Shown: one piece after another, positions 42,804-52,250 of the stretch
Position numbering within the stretch: the first letter of the stretch is position 1
How the letters are laid out: each line of letters opens with the position of its first letter
Source: Peptoniphilus_A olsenii
Lineage (GTDB): Bacteria; Bacillota; Clostridia; Tissierellales; Peptoniphilaceae
NCBI RefSeq assembly: GCF_040545475.1
Contig: NZ_JBEPMA010000004.1
Span: 1 to 64,000, forward strand
DNA length: 64,000 nucleotides
Direction: 5' to 3'
The notes under the pieces: model-generated
Told to the model about the DNA's origin: nothing
Database searches by the model: none
The model's input: only the letters and a program-made list of their open reading frames with translations
Program-made: the position numbers and the translations under genes

Positions 42804-44868
42804 TTATTTATTAGAAATAGGGGTTGAAGAGTTACCATCAAGATTTGTCGGTATGGCAATAGAACAGTTAAAAGGCAAGGCTGAAAAACTTCTTAACGAA
42901 TATAAAATAGATTTTGAAAAAATGTATGTATATGCTACACCCAGAAGGCTTAGTTTAATTGTAAAAAACATTGCAGAAAAACAAGAAGATAGCACAAAAG
43001 AAGTTAAAGGGCCATCTGCAAAAATTGCTTTTGATGAAAACAACAATCCTACTAAACCTCTAGAAGGTTTTATGAAGTCGCAGGGAATAACTCAAGAAGA
43101 CATAATTATAAAGGAATTTAAAGGTACACAATATGTTTTTGCGAATATTTCTTCAGGTGGTATTAAAACAACAGAAATACTAAAAAATATAATTCCTGAT
43201 TTAATTAAAAATATCAATTTTCCGAAAAACATGAGATGGGGCGGCAAGAATATAAGATTTGCACGTCCAATAAGATGGATAGTATCTTTATTTAATGATG
43301 AAATTGTAGAATTTGATTTTGAAAACATCCCAGTTTCAAACAAAACTCATGGACATAGATTCTTGGGTTCTTCAAATGTAGTAGTTGATAGAGTAGAAAA
43401 TTACGAAAAAATTCTTAAAGATAATTATGTAATTATAAATCAAGATGACAGATGCGAAACAATTAAATTTGGTTCAAATAAAATTGCAAAATCTCTTGGT
43501 GGTGAAATTCATTCTAACCCTGAACTTTTAGAGGAATTAACATATATAGTAGAATATCCGACACCAATTAAAGGAGATATAAAAAAGGAATATTTGATTC
43601 TGCCAAAAGAAGTTGTAACAACGACAATGATTGACCATTTGAGATATATTCCTGTGTATGCACCAAATGGAGAATTGCTTCCTTATTTTATTACTATAAG
43701 AAATGGTAATGAAGATTATAAAGATATAGTAATAGCAGGAAATGAAAAAGTACTTGGTGCAAGACTTGAAGACGCTAAGTTCTTTTATGAAGATGATATA
43801 TCTAAATCACTTGAAGATTATGTAGAAAATCTAAATGGCGTTATGTTTCATGAAGAACTTGGTACTATGATGCAGAAAGAGAGAAGAAATGCTACTTTAT
43901 CTAAAAAAATTGGCAAGACTCTTTTAGTAGCAGATGAAGCAATTGAAGATATAGAGAGAGTTGCACATCTTTCTAAAGCAGATTTAACAACAAAAATGGT
44001 AATTGAATTTACAGAATTACAAGGAGTTATGGGTTCAATTTATGCGAAAAAATCTGGCGAAAAAGATATTGTTTCTACTGCCATTCGGGAACAATATTTG
44101 CCAAGATTTGCAGGTGATGAACTACCAAATACTACTGTAGGCTCTATATTTTCACTTGCAGATAAACTAGATACAATTGCGGGCCTTTTTGCTATTGGTG
44201 AAATTCCTACAGGTTCAGCAGATCCTTTTAAACTTAGAAGATTGGCTATTGGAGTTATCAATATTATTAGAAAAACAGGCTGGAAATTTGACTTAAAAGA
44301 TATTCTAATTACTTCCTTATATGAATATATTGAAACGCTAGGTTTAACCTTTAATCATGAAGAAGTAATTGAAAAAATTGATGAGTTTTTCTTGGCAAGA
44401 ATCAAAACAATGCTTCATGAAGAGGGAATTAGATATGATATTATAGACTCTCTTCTAAGAGATGATGAGATTATATTAGAAATATTTGAAAAGGCACAAG
44501 AACTAAATACTTGGTTTGAAAAAGAAGATAGAACGAACTTTGTGGATTCTTTTGTAAGAATTAATAATATGACTAAAGATTTTGATAATACAGAAGTTGA
44601 TAAATCTCTTTTTAAAGACGAAGCTGAAACAAATTTGTATAACCAATATTTAGAAGTACATGAATTAGTAAGTGATAATATAGAATCTATGGAAATCACT
44701 TCAGCAATGGATAATCTAAATTCACTAGTTAAATATATTGATGAATATTTTGAAAATGTAATGGTAATGACAAAAGAAGAAGATATTAAAAATAACAGAC
44801 TTTCTCTTTTGAATTCTGTAGAAAATGATATTCAAAGAATATTAAGTATTGAAAAAATTGTTCAGTAA
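42796..44868 (+). CDS. glyS: Glycyl-tRNA synthetase beta subunit
   Basis: 690 residues. N terminus NNYLLEIGVEELPSRFV and NFPKNMRWGGKNIRFARPIRW are typical; it binds tRNA-Gly with its C-terminal helical domains. Start at 42796 is supported by AAAGAGGTGA; the GTG at 42787 lies in that site. It overlaps glyQ by 8 bases, keeping the alpha and beta chains in step. Confidence 0.97.
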   Translation: MNNYLLEIGVEELPSRFVGMAIEQLKGKAEKLLNEYKIDFEKMYVYATPRRLSLIVKNIAEKQEDSTKEVKGPSAKIAFDENNNPTKPLEGFMKSQGITQEDIIIKEFKGTQYVFANISSGGIKTTEILKNIIPDLIKNINFPKNMRWGGKNIRFARPIRWIVSLFNDEIVEFDFENIPVSNKTHGHRFLGSSNVVVDRVENYEKILKDNYVIINQDDRCETIKFGSNKIAKSLGGEIHSNPELLEELTYIVEYPTPIKGDIKKEYLILPKEVVTTTMIDHLRYIPVYAPNGELLPYFITIRNGNEDYKDIVIAGNEKVLGARLEDAKFFYEDDISKSLEDYVENLNGVMFHEELGTMMQKERRNATLSKKIGKTLLVADEAIEDIERVAHLSKADLTTKMVIEFTELQGVMGSIYAKKSGEKDIVSTAIREQYLPRFAGDELPNTTVGSIFSLADKLDTIAGLFAIGEIPTGSADPFKLRRLAIGVINIIRKTGWKFDLKDILITSLYEYIETLGLTFNHEEVIEKIDEFFLARIKTMLHEEGIRYDIIDSLLRDDEIILEIFEKAQELNTWFEKEDRTNFVDSFVRINNMTKDFDNTEVDKSLFKDEAETNLYNQYLEVHELVSDNIESMEITSAMDNLNSLVKYIDEYFENVMVMTKEEDIKNNRLSLLNSVENDIQRILSIEKIVQ

Positions 44869-44882
44869 GGCTCGGTGATACG

Positions 44883-45512
44883 TTGAAAATTAGCGATAGG
44901 CAGGCTGAAATAATAGAAATTGTAAAAGCAAATGGTCCAATTACTGGAGAAGAGATTGCAGATAATTTAGGACTGTCTAGGGCTACTATTAGAGCCGATT
45001 TATCCGTGCTTACGATGATAGGACTAATAGGAGCAAGACCTAAAGTTGGATATTTTTATACTGGGAAAAGTGAGCTCAGCATTTTGACTGAAGATTTCAA
45101 AAAATTGAAAGTCAAAGATTATATGTCACTACCTTTTTCGGTAGATATAAAGACATCAGTTTACGATGTAGTTGTGGGTTTATTCATGGAAGATATTTCT
45201 TCAATGTTTGTAACTGAAGATGGTTTTTTAGCTGGAATTGTGTCAAGGAAGGATTTAATAAGATTTACTCTAGGCAATTCTGACATCAAAAAAACACCCA
45301 TATCTATAATTATGAGTAGGATGCCAAATCTTGTATATATTGATAAAGAAAATAGTGTATATGAAGCTGCTAGTTTAATTATCACTAGAGGTGTTGATTC
45401 ACTGCCAGTAGTTGAGACAAAAAATGATATAGATTATAAAATAGTTGGCCGTTTTACAAAAACAAATGTTACAAGACTTTTTGTGGATATTTGTGATGGA
45501 GAAATTATTTAG
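44883..45512 (+). CDS. ccpN: CcpN-like transcription regulator with CBS domains
   Basis: 209 residues. An N-terminal helix-turn-helix (ISDRQAEIIEIVKANGPITG, ADNLGLSRATIRADL) followed by two CBS modules, the second ending SLPVVETKNDIDYKIVGRFT. In Bacillus CcpN represses gluconeogenic genes (gapB, pckA) and senses nucleotides through its CBS pair; target genes here are unknown. TTG start with GGTG five bases upstream. glyQS-ccpN-ppsR is a conserved run, and the next gene controls pyruvate phosphate dikinase. Confidence 0.9.
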   Translation: MKISDRQAEIIEIVKANGPITGEEIADNLGLSRATIRADLSVLTMIGLIGARPKVGYFYTGKSELSILTEDFKKLKVKDYMSLPFSVDIKTSVYDVVVGLFMEDISSMFVTEDGFLAGIVSRKDLIRFTLGNSDIKKTPISIIMSRMPNLVYIDKENSVYEAASLIITRGVDSLPVVETKNDIDYKIVGRFTKTNVTRLFVDICDGEII

Positions 45513-45520
45513 GGGGAACA

Positions 45521-46348
45521 ATGAGAGAGTTAGATAATCCTTTAGTAGTATTTGTAATTTCTGACTCAATTGGGGAAACAGGTGAGCTGATAGCTAAGAG
45601 TTCTGTAAGACAATTTGAATCGGAAAATTTTGAAATTAGAAGATACCCTTATCATAATAGTGTAAAGCAAATAAAACCACTTTTGGAAGAAGCCTATAAA
45701 ATTCAGAATAGTCTTATAGTTTATACAAATGTTGTAAAAGACACAAGAGATTATATTGAGAAAAGATCAGAAGAACTTGGACTACATGTAGTCGATGTTA
45801 TGGGCGAACCAATGAGACAAATAGAAGATATTTTAGGTTATGAACCTCTAAGGGAGCCTGGCCTTATAAGACGTCTTGATGAGAACTATTTTAAAAAAGT
45901 TGAGTGCGTGGAATTTGCAGTTAAATATGATGATGGAAAAGATCCAAGAGGTGCCAGGAAGGCAGATATTTGTCTAGTAGGTATATCTAGAACTTCTAAA
46001 ACGCCGCTTTCAATGTATTTAGCAAATAAGTTGTATAAAGTAGCAAATATACCTCTAGTTCCTGAAGTGCCAGTACCAAAAGAAGTTTACGAAAAAGACG
46101 TAAATAGAGTAGTGGGGCTTATTGCTAATCCAGATAAAATAATTACAATCAGAGAACAAAGACTTAAATCATTAGGCCTAGAGTCGGGTGCTAAATATGC
46201 TAATTATGATAGGATAAAGGAAGAATTAGACTATTCGCGTCAAGTTATGGATGATTTAGGTTGTTATGTTATTGATGTTTCAGATAAAGCAATTGAAGAA
46301 ACTGCTGAATTAATTATAGAAAGATATCAAGAACACTTTGCGAGGTAA
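45521..46348 (+). CDS. ppsR: Pyruvate, phosphate dikinase regulatory protein (kinase/phosphorylase)
   Basis: 275 residues of the DUF299/PSRP family. FVISDSIGETGELIAKSSVRQF at the start and the P-loop-like CLVGISRTSKTPLSMYLA are hallmarks. It switches pyruvate phosphate dikinase (or PEP synthase) on and off by ADP-dependent phosphorylation and phosphorolysis of a threonine. Next to ccpN, so both products bear on the PEP-pyruvate node. AGGGGG ribosome site. Confidence 0.94.
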   Translation: MRELDNPLVVFVISDSIGETGELIAKSSVRQFESENFEIRRYPYHNSVKQIKPLLEEAYKIQNSLIVYTNVVKDTRDYIEKRSEELGLHVVDVMGEPMRQIEDILGYEPLREPGLIRRLDENYFKKVECVEFAVKYDDGKDPRGARKADICLVGISRTSKTPLSMYLANKLYKVANIPLVPEVPVPKEVYEKDVNRVVGLIANPDKIITIREQRLKSLGLESGAKYANYDRIKEELDYSRQVMDDLGCYVIDVSDKAIEETAELIIERYQEHFAR

Positions 46349-46350
46349 TT

Positions 46351-47364
46351 ATGAATTTGAGAGTCGAAAGAGAAAAGCTTGAACATTTAATTTATTTTGA
46401 GTTTGCAACTTTTGCAGATAAGAGTATTGGAAGAAAGTATCCTGAAGAAAAATGTAATATGCGTACAGTGTTTCAAAGAGACCGGGACAGAATTATACAC
46501 TCCAAAAGTTTTAGAAGGCTTAAACATAAGACGCAAGTTTTTATATCACCAGAAGGTGATCATTTTAGAACACGACTCACACATACTTTAGAAGTTAGTC
46601 AAATAGCAAGGACTATAGCAAGAGCACTTCGTCTTAATGAAGATTTAGTTGAGGCTATATCACTTGGACACGATTTGGGGCACACTCCCTTTGGTCATTC
46701 AGGTGAAGCGGTGCTTAATAAACTTCGTTCAAAAGGTTTTAGACATAATGAACAGTCACTTAGGGTTATAGATTTTTTAGAGCGAAATGACAATAGGATA
46801 GGTTTAAATTTATCACAAGAGGTAAGAGATGGCATACTAAATCATTCTGGAACAGACACTGCAAGTACACTAGAAGGAAGAATTATTAAATTTGCTGATA
46901 GAATTGCTTATATTAATCACGATATTGATGATGCTATAAGAGCAGGAATTATAGAAGGAAATTCTCTTCCTAAGGAACTTACAAAAACTCTTGGTCATTC
47001 ATCTTCTCAGAGAATAAATACAATGATTAATGCAATTATTTCAAAAAGTTATTCAAAACCAGTTATTGAGATGGAAGATGATATTTATGAAGCGACAATG
47101 GACTTGAGAAAATATATGTTTAAAAGAGTTTATCTAGATGCTGTCGTAAAAAGTGAAAATCATAAGATAGATAGACTCTTGACAGAATTATATAATTATT
47201 ATCTTGAAGATATCACTAGAATACCTAATAATCATTTAAAAATTTATGAAGGAACTAATTGTGACAAGGAAGATATTATATCGGATTATATAGCGGGAAT
47301 GACAGATACTTATGCCATGAAACAAATTAAAGAAATATTTATTCCGAAAGGTTGGAGCATGTGA
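46351..47364 (+). CDS. dgt: dGTPase-like HD-domain triphosphohydrolase
   Basis: 337 residues. KSFRRLKHKTQVFISPEGDH and RTRLTHTLEVSQIARTIAR lead to the HD metal motif in ISLGHDLGHTPFGHSGE, with later FADRIAYINHDIDDA. Family members hydrolyse dGTP or other dNTPs to the nucleoside and tripolyphosphate. It sits directly before dnaG as in many clostridia, linking dNTP balance with replication. Substrate range cannot be told from sequence. Confidence 0.92.
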   Translation: MNLRVEREKLEHLIYFEFATFADKSIGRKYPEEKCNMRTVFQRDRDRIIHSKSFRRLKHKTQVFISPEGDHFRTRLTHTLEVSQIARTIARALRLNEDLVEAISLGHDLGHTPFGHSGEAVLNKLRSKGFRHNEQSLRVIDFLERNDNRIGLNLSQEVRDGILNHSGTDTASTLEGRIIKFADRIAYINHDIDDAIRAGIIEGNSLPKELTKTLGHSSSQRINTMINAIISKSYSKPVIEMEDDIYEATMDLRKYMFKRVYLDAVVKSENHKIDRLLTELYNYYLEDITRIPNNHLKIYEGTNCDKEDIISDYIAGMTDTYAMKQIKEIFIPKGWSM

Positions 47365-47365
47365 T

Positions 47366-49144
47366 TTGTATATAATAGATGATGCAGTGCTTGATGAAAT
47401 TAGAGAAAGAGCAGATATTGTTGATTTAATTGGTGAATATGTAAGTCTAAAAAGATCAGGAGCAAATTACATGGGTTTGTGTCCTTTTCATTCTGAGAAG
47501 ACGCCTTCTTTTTCTGTTTCGCCATCCAAAAGGATATTTAAGTGTTTTGGATGTGGTGAAGGTGGAGATGTTATTACCTTCATAATGAAAAGAGAAAATT
47601 TAGGCTTTAGAGAGGCTGTCGAGTTTCTTGCAGAAAAATATAATATTGCACTAAGAGAATATAAAGACGAAAATAAAGAAGAACGTGATAAACGCGAAAG
47701 AATGTATGAAATTAATCGCGAAACGGCAATGCATTTTTTAAAGAATTTACAAAGCTCCACTAAAGCTCAATTCTATTTACAGAATAGATCTCTTACTAAA
47801 AAAACTTTAGTCAAATATGGATTGGGCTATTCAAAAGATTCATGGGATGATTTATTAAATCATCTCACGACTTTGGGTTTTACCGAAGATGAATTATTGG
47901 AACTAAATCTTATATCTAAGAGCAAAAATGGGAATTATTATGATAGATTTCGTGATAGGATTATGTATCCCATTATTAATAGAAATAATAAAGTTATTGG
48001 TTTTGGTGCAAGAGCTTTAGGTGATGCGAAGCCAAAATATTTAAATTCTAGAGAAACCCCTATTTTTAATAAGGGGAAAAATGTATTTAATATAAATATT
48101 GTTTCAAAAGAATCTACTAGAGAGAAGATCATACTTGTTGAAGGTTATATGGATGTTATAAGTCTTTATAATAGTGGTATTAATTATAGTGTAGCAAGTC
48201 TTGGAACATCTTTGACAGAAGAGCAGGCACGTATAATAGGAAAGATGGCTCAAGATATTTATATTTGTTACGATAGTGACAACGCTGGTATAAATGCAAC
48301 ATTGCGTGCTATAGATATATTTCTATCTCAGTCACTTAGACCCAAAATAATAGAATTAAAAGATGGGCTAGACCCTGATGATTATATAAAAAAATACGGA
48401 AAAGATAGATTTTTAAGAGAAATTAAAAATGCAACTAGTTATATTGATTTCAAAATAAAAAAGTTAAAGACTAATTTTAATTTGAATGATTCACAGGGAT
48501 TATCGAATTTCACTATGGAAGCTGCAAAAATTCTTTCTGGTTTGAAAAATCCAATAGAGCGTGACATTTATATAAAAGAATTTAGTAAAAAATATAATAT
48601 TTCTTACAATGCAGTGAATAATTATATTAATTATATCAATAGAAATAATAAGAAAAAAAATATAGTAAAGAATAAAATTCCAAAAAAAAATACTCAAAAA
48701 ATATTTGACGGTGGTAAAAAAGCACAAGAAGAATTAATTTCATATGCACTTTCAGATATAGATATATTAAAAACAATAAAAGAAAAAATAGATATTCAAT
48801 ATTTTACTGATTTAGAATGCAGAATTACTTTTGAAGAAAGCTTTAGATTTTTTGATGAAGAGCTAGAATTAAAAGATTTTCTGCAAGACTTGTATAATAA
48901 AAAGCTTGTATCATATAATTATGTGAGGACAATATTGAATATTAGCAATAATTTAGTAATTAAAGATAATATAATAGAAGAGCTAATAAGCTCTATAAGA
49001 AGAAACTATTTAAAGAAGGAGAAGTCAAAAATTTTGGAAGAAATTGAAACTCTCCAAAGAGATGGCGATATAAATCTCTTACGCGAAGCTTTAATTAATT
49101 TACAAGAGATTAATATAAAGCTAAGTGAGTCAAAGGAGGATTAA
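47366..49144 (+). CDS. dnaG: DNA primase DnaG
   Basis: 592 residues. CHC2 zinc finger (CPFHSEKTPSFSVSPSKR, FKCFGCGEGGD), the RNA polymerase basic motif and TOPRIM domain (ILVEGYMDVISLYNSG, YICYDSDNAGINA), and a helicase-binding C terminus. It makes RNA primers for replication. Start is TTG with GGAG nine bases upstream, within the end of dgt. It overlaps the region just before rpoD. Confidence 0.96.
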   Translation: MYIIDDAVLDEIRERADIVDLIGEYVSLKRSGANYMGLCPFHSEKTPSFSVSPSKRIFKCFGCGEGGDVITFIMKRENLGFREAVEFLAEKYNIALREYKDENKEERDKRERMYEINRETAMHFLKNLQSSTKAQFYLQNRSLTKKTLVKYGLGYSKDSWDDLLNHLTTLGFTEDELLELNLISKSKNGNYYDRFRDRIMYPIINRNNKVIGFGARALGDAKPKYLNSRETPIFNKGKNVFNINIVSKESTREKIILVEGYMDVISLYNSGINYSVASLGTSLTEEQARIIGKMAQDIYICYDSDNAGINATLRAIDIFLSQSLRPKIIELKDGLDPDDYIKKYGKDRFLREIKNATSYIDFKIKKLKTNFNLNDSQGLSNFTMEAAKILSGLKNPIERDIYIKEFSKKYNISYNAVNNYINYINRNNKKKNIVKNKIPKKNTQKIFDGGKKAQEELISYALSDIDILKTIKEKIDIQYFTDLECRITFEESFRFFDEELELKDFLQDLYNKKLVSYNYVRTILNISNNLVIKDNIIEELISSIRRNYLKKEKSKILEEIETLQRDGDINLLREALINLQEINIKLSESKED

Positions 49145-49145
49145 A

Positions 49146-50258
49146 ATGAGTGAAAAACCAAAAAAGACTGATAAAGGTAAAAAAATAGAAAAATCGAAAG
49201 AATCTGTGATAAATGAATTATTAAAAAAAGGTAAAGAAAAGAATAAGCTGACTTATGATGAAATAGGTGATGCTCTTGAGAGTTTTGAAATAGACTCTGA
49301 AGAAATAGATTCTATCTATAAAGAATTTGAAAATCAAGATATTGAATTAGTTTCTGTAAAAGGTGATAAAGACGACGATGATGATGAAGTCGATGTGACA
49401 AAAGAAGATTTATCTGTACCAAAAGGGATAACTGTAGATGACCCTGTGAGAATGTATTTAAAGGAAATAGGAAAGATTTCACTATTAACCGCTGATGAGG
49501 AAGTTGAAATTGCCAAAAGAATGGAAGCAGGAGATCCTTTTGCAAAAAAAGAATTAGCAGAAGCAAATCTAAGGCTAGTGGTTTCTATTGCGAAAAGGTA
49601 TGTAGGGCGTGGCATGAGTTTCCTCGATTTGATACAAGAAGGAAATTTAGGTCTAATGAAGGCAGTTGATAAATTTGATTATACTAAAGGATTTAAATTC
49701 TCTACTTATGCTACTTGGTGGATACGCCAAGCAATAACAAGAGCCATTGCAGATCAAGCCAGAACAATTAGAATTCCTGTTCACATGGTAGAAACTATTA
49801 ATAAATTGGTCAGAGTACAAAGACAACTTGTTCAAGAACTTGGTCGAGACCCTATACCTGAAGAAATTGCTAAGGAGATGAATTTAGATGTTGAAAGAGT
49901 TAGAGAAATTCAAAAAATTGCCCAAGAACCTGTTTCTCTTGAAACACCAATAGGAGAAGAAGAAGATTCTCACTTAGGCGATTTTATCCCTGATGATGAA
50001 ATTCTATCACCATCAGATGCTGCAACATTTACTTTACTAAAAGAACAATTATCTACAGTGTTAGAAACTCTAACTGATAGAGAGAAAAAAGTACTAACAT
50101 TAAGATTTGGACTTGATGATGGAAGAGCTAGAACACTTGAAGAAGTTGGTAAAGAATTTGATGTAACCAGAGAAAGAATTAGACAAATTGAGGCAAAAGC
50201 ACTAAGAAAACTTCGCCATCCTAGTCGTTCAAAAAAATTAAAGGACTATCTAGAATGA
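49146..50258 (+). CDS. rpoD: Primary RNA polymerase sigma factor
   Basis: 370 residues (SigA). Lys-rich N terminus with region 1.1-like sequence, an acidic run (DDDDDEVDVTKED), region 1.2 (DDPVRMYLKEIGKISLLT), region 2 (YVGRGMSFLDLIQEGNLGLM, FSTYATWWIRQAITRAIADQ), region 3 and region 4 (LEEVGKEFDVTRERIRQIEA). It directs most transcription; the TTGACA/TATAAT promoters noted here fit it. ATG at 49146 follows AAAGGAGG at the dnaG end. dnaG-rpoD is a conserved macromolecular-synthesis pair; rpsU lies in an earlier operon. Confidence 0.97.
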   Translation: MSEKPKKTDKGKKIEKSKESVINELLKKGKEKNKLTYDEIGDALESFEIDSEEIDSIYKEFENQDIELVSVKGDKDDDDDEVDVTKEDLSVPKGITVDDPVRMYLKEIGKISLLTADEEVEIAKRMEAGDPFAKKELAEANLRLVVSIAKRYVGRGMSFLDLIQEGNLGLMKAVDKFDYTKGFKFSTYATWWIRQAITRAIADQARTIRIPVHMVETINKLVRVQRQLVQELGRDPIPEEIAKEMNLDVERVREIQKIAQEPVSLETPIGEEEDSHLGDFIPDDEILSPSDAATFTLLKEQLSTVLETLTDREKKVLTLRFGLDDGRARTLEEVGKEFDVTRERIRQIEAKALRKLRHPSRSKKLKDYLE

Positions 50259-50944
50259 TAAAATTATCTAAAAGACTAAAAAGGATAGCTGATTTAATTG
50301 ATAATGGAGTTTCAGTAATAGATGTGGGCACAGATCATGGTTATGTGCCCAATTTTTTATGCATAAATAATATATCAAAGGATATTATAGCGACAGATAT
50401 TTCTGAAAATTCCCTCAACAAATCAATTCAACTGACACAAGAGCTTAATAATGAAAAATATATAAAAAATATTTTGAGCAATGGTATAGTCAAAGAGCCG
50501 CGTGAAAATATAATAATAGCAGGACTTGGGGGTATACAAATTGCAGAAATTATAAAAAATCAGATAGAAGTTTGTCAAGATGCTAAAAAACTTATATTAC
50601 AACCTATGCAAAAAACGTCTATATTGAGGCGAGAACTAATGGATAATTCTTTTGAAATTTTTGATGAAGATATTATATATGAAGATGACAGATTCTTTGA
50701 AATTTTATTAGCGAAATACACTGGCAATAATGTTTCATATAGCGACAAGGACCTATATATTTCAAAAATACTTGTCAATAGAAAGAACCAAATTTATTAT
50801 AAATTTTTATTAGAAAGAAAAGAAATTTTAGATGATATTCTAAATAAATTTATAGCAAATAGACAAAGAGCTTTGGCAAGACGAAAAGAATTGAAATTAA
50901 ATTTAAAATATTTAGAGGAGGCTATAAATGCAATATCCAGTTAA
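50255..50944 (+). CDS. trmK: tRNA (adenine(22)-N1)-methyltransferase TrmK
   Basis: 229 residues. SAM-binding motif SVIDVGTDHGYVPNFL with a DxGxDHGYxP signature, ATDISENSLNKS, and IIAGLGGIQIAEI, then a coiled C-terminal domain. It methylates A22 of tRNAs. Overlaps rpoD by 4 bases (ATGA) and the Nif3 gene by 17; the rpoD-trmK-nif3 order is typical of Firmicutes. Confidence 0.93.
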   Translation: MIKLSKRLKRIADLIDNGVSVIDVGTDHGYVPNFLCINNISKDIIATDISENSLNKSIQLTQELNNEKYIKNILSNGIVKEPRENIIIAGLGGIQIAEIIKNQIEVCQDAKKLILQPMQKTSILRRELMDNSFEIFDEDIIYEDDRFFEILLAKYTGNNVSYSDKDLYISKILVNRKNQIYYKFLLERKEILDDILNKFIANRQRALARRKELKLNLKYLEEAINAISS

Positions 50945-51701
50945 AGATATAGTAGATTTTATGGAAAATTGGGCAAAAAATAGTTATCAGCTTTCGTGGG
51001 ATAATTCTGGTAAGCAGATATTCTTTGAAGAAATGACAAATTCTATAATTATTGGAATGGATGTTACAGATAAATTAATAAAGGAAGCCATAGATAGTAA
51101 TTCAAAATTAATCATTACGCATCATCCATTATTTTTTGGTGAAATTAAAAATATAATTAAAGGCACTTATTCTGGAGATAATATTATAAATCTTCTGGAG
51201 AATAAAATTTCTGTTTTTTCTGCTCATACTTCTTTGGATATTGCACAAGGAGGAGTAAATGATAGTTTATTCAATAAACTTTTGTTAAAGGATAGAGAAA
51301 TTTTAGCCTTTGAAGAAGAAAAACCCATGGGCTTAGTGGGTACTTTAAAAGAACCTATGAAATTTAAAGATTTTTTACAAAATATTTCTACTGAGCTGAA
51401 TATCAAAAATACAAAGTCATATGGGAAAAATCCATATAAAAAAATTAGGAAAGTTGCACTAATGGGAGGAGCTGGCTCTCTTTTTATAAATAATGCAAAA
51501 AATATTGCCGATGTATATTTAACAGGAGATGTAAAGTATCATGAAGGGCAATGGGCTTACGAAAATGACTTCATTGTGGTGGATTTAGGGCATTTTCACT
51601 CTGAAAAATTTGTACTTGAAGAAATTAAAAATCGTATCCTTATTGAATTTCCTAATCTAGATATGAAAATCTGCGAAAATTCTTCATTTGAACTTGATTA
51701 A
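50928..51701 (+). CDS. Nif3-like dinuclear metal-centre protein (YqfO family)
   Basis: 257 residues, the short form lacking the PII-like insert of Bacillus YqfO. Metal-binding histidines appear in LIITHHPLFFGEI and DLGHFHSEKFVLEEI, and SWDNSGKQI replaces the usual WDNxGLxxG. Family members form hexameric rings with a two-metal site; some are GTP cyclohydrolase-like, but the role is unsettled. AGGAGG site. Its last codons carry the -35 of the rnpB promoter. Confidence 0.88.
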   Translation: MQYPVKDIVDFMENWAKNSYQLSWDNSGKQIFFEEMTNSIIIGMDVTDKLIKEAIDSNSKLIITHHPLFFGEIKNIIKGTYSGDNIINLLENKISVFSAHTSLDIAQGGVNDSLFNKLLLKDREILAFEEEKPMGLVGTLKEPMKFKDFLQNISTELNIKNTKSYGKNPYKKIRKVALMGGAGSLFINNAKNIADVYLTGDVKYHEGQWAYENDFIVVDLGHFHSEKFVLEEIKNRILIEFPNLDMKICENSSFELD

Positions 51702-51722
51702 TACTTGGAACTTGTTTATAAT
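51694..51722 (+). promoter_or_regulatory. Promoter of rnpB
   Basis: TTGATT (51694-51699), 17-bp spacer, TATAAT (51717-51722). RNA start expected at about 51729, agreeing with the 5' end inferred from the P1 helix. Confidence 0.8.
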
Positions 51723-51728
51723 TAAAAG

Positions 51729-52052
51729 GTGAGTAAATTAGTTAACTGCGCTATATGCGAGGAAAGTCCGCGCTCCACAGAGCGATGATGCTGGCTAACG
51801 GCCAGTGGGGGCGACCCCAAGGCTAGTGCAACAGAAATATACCGCCATATTGGTAAGGTTGGAAAGGCGAGGTAAGAGCTCACCAGATTATTAGTGATAA
51901 TAATGCTATGTAAACCCCATCTGGAGCAAAACCGAATAGGAAAAACAGATGCTGCTCGCATCTGCCGGTAGGTAGGTTGCTAGAGACTAATGGCGACTTT
52001 AGTCCGAGATAGATAGTTAACAAAACAGAACGCGGCTTATAGATTTGCTTAT
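51729..52052 (+). ncRNA. rnpB: RNase P RNA, type A
   Basis: The catalytic RNA of RNase P, which removes tRNA 5' leaders. The conserved GAGGAAAGTCCGCGCTCC (CR-I) and ACAGAACGCGGCTTATAG (CR-V) can pair as P4, and GTGCAACAGAAATATACCGCC plus GAGGTAAGAGCTCACC match the type A (ancestral, E. coli-like) core rather than the Bacillus type B. P1 can form between 51731-51738 and 52043-52050, fixing the ends to within a few bases. Length about 324 nt. It has its own promoter and a very long terminator hairpin. Confidence 0.95.
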
Positions 52053-52066
52053 ATTTTAATGTTTTT

Positions 52067-52130
52067 ACAACAAAAAGTTACAAAAAAGTTAAAAATCTTA
52101 ACTTTTTTGTAACTTTTTGTTGTTTTTTTG
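52067..52130 (+). terminator. Terminator of rnpB with 25-bp stem
   Basis: A perfect 25-bp inverted repeat (52067-52091 with 52099-52123), seven-base loop, then TTTTTT. It is A/T-rich and unusually long. The right arm runs straight into the promoter of the NlpC/P60 gene. Confidence 0.9.
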
Positions 52131-52148
52131 TAACAATTTTGTTATACT
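52120..52148 (+). promoter_or_regulatory. Candidate promoter of the NlpC/P60 gene
   Basis: TTGTTT (52120-52125), 17-bp spacer, TATACT (52143-52148). This would give a leader of ~95 nt. A second TATAAT at 52201-52206 lacks a -35 at normal spacing and could be an activator-dependent alternative. Confidence 0.5.
52129..52145. promoter_or_regulatory. WalR box
   Basis: TGTAAC-AATTT-TGTTAT fits the WalR (YycF) consensus TGTWAH-N5-TGTWAH at every defined position. WalRK controls cell-wall hydrolase genes in Firmicutes, and the gene downstream is an NlpC/P60 wall hydrolase. It overlaps the putative -10, so repression or control of the downstream TATAAT promoter are both possible. The walRK genes are not in this window. 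Confidence 0.55.
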
Positions 52149-52250
52149 TTAATAGTAACAATTTGTGAGGTTGTTATATATTTAGTTAACGAGAAGAAAT
52201 TATAATTTTAATAGTGAGTATTAGAAAAAATAGTATAGGAGTTGTTAGTA

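Noticed and set aside
52067..52123. Long inverted repeat as a mobile-element end or attachment site
   Set aside because: Position right after rnpB, a short loop and a following T run identify it as a terminator; no transposase or integrase is near.
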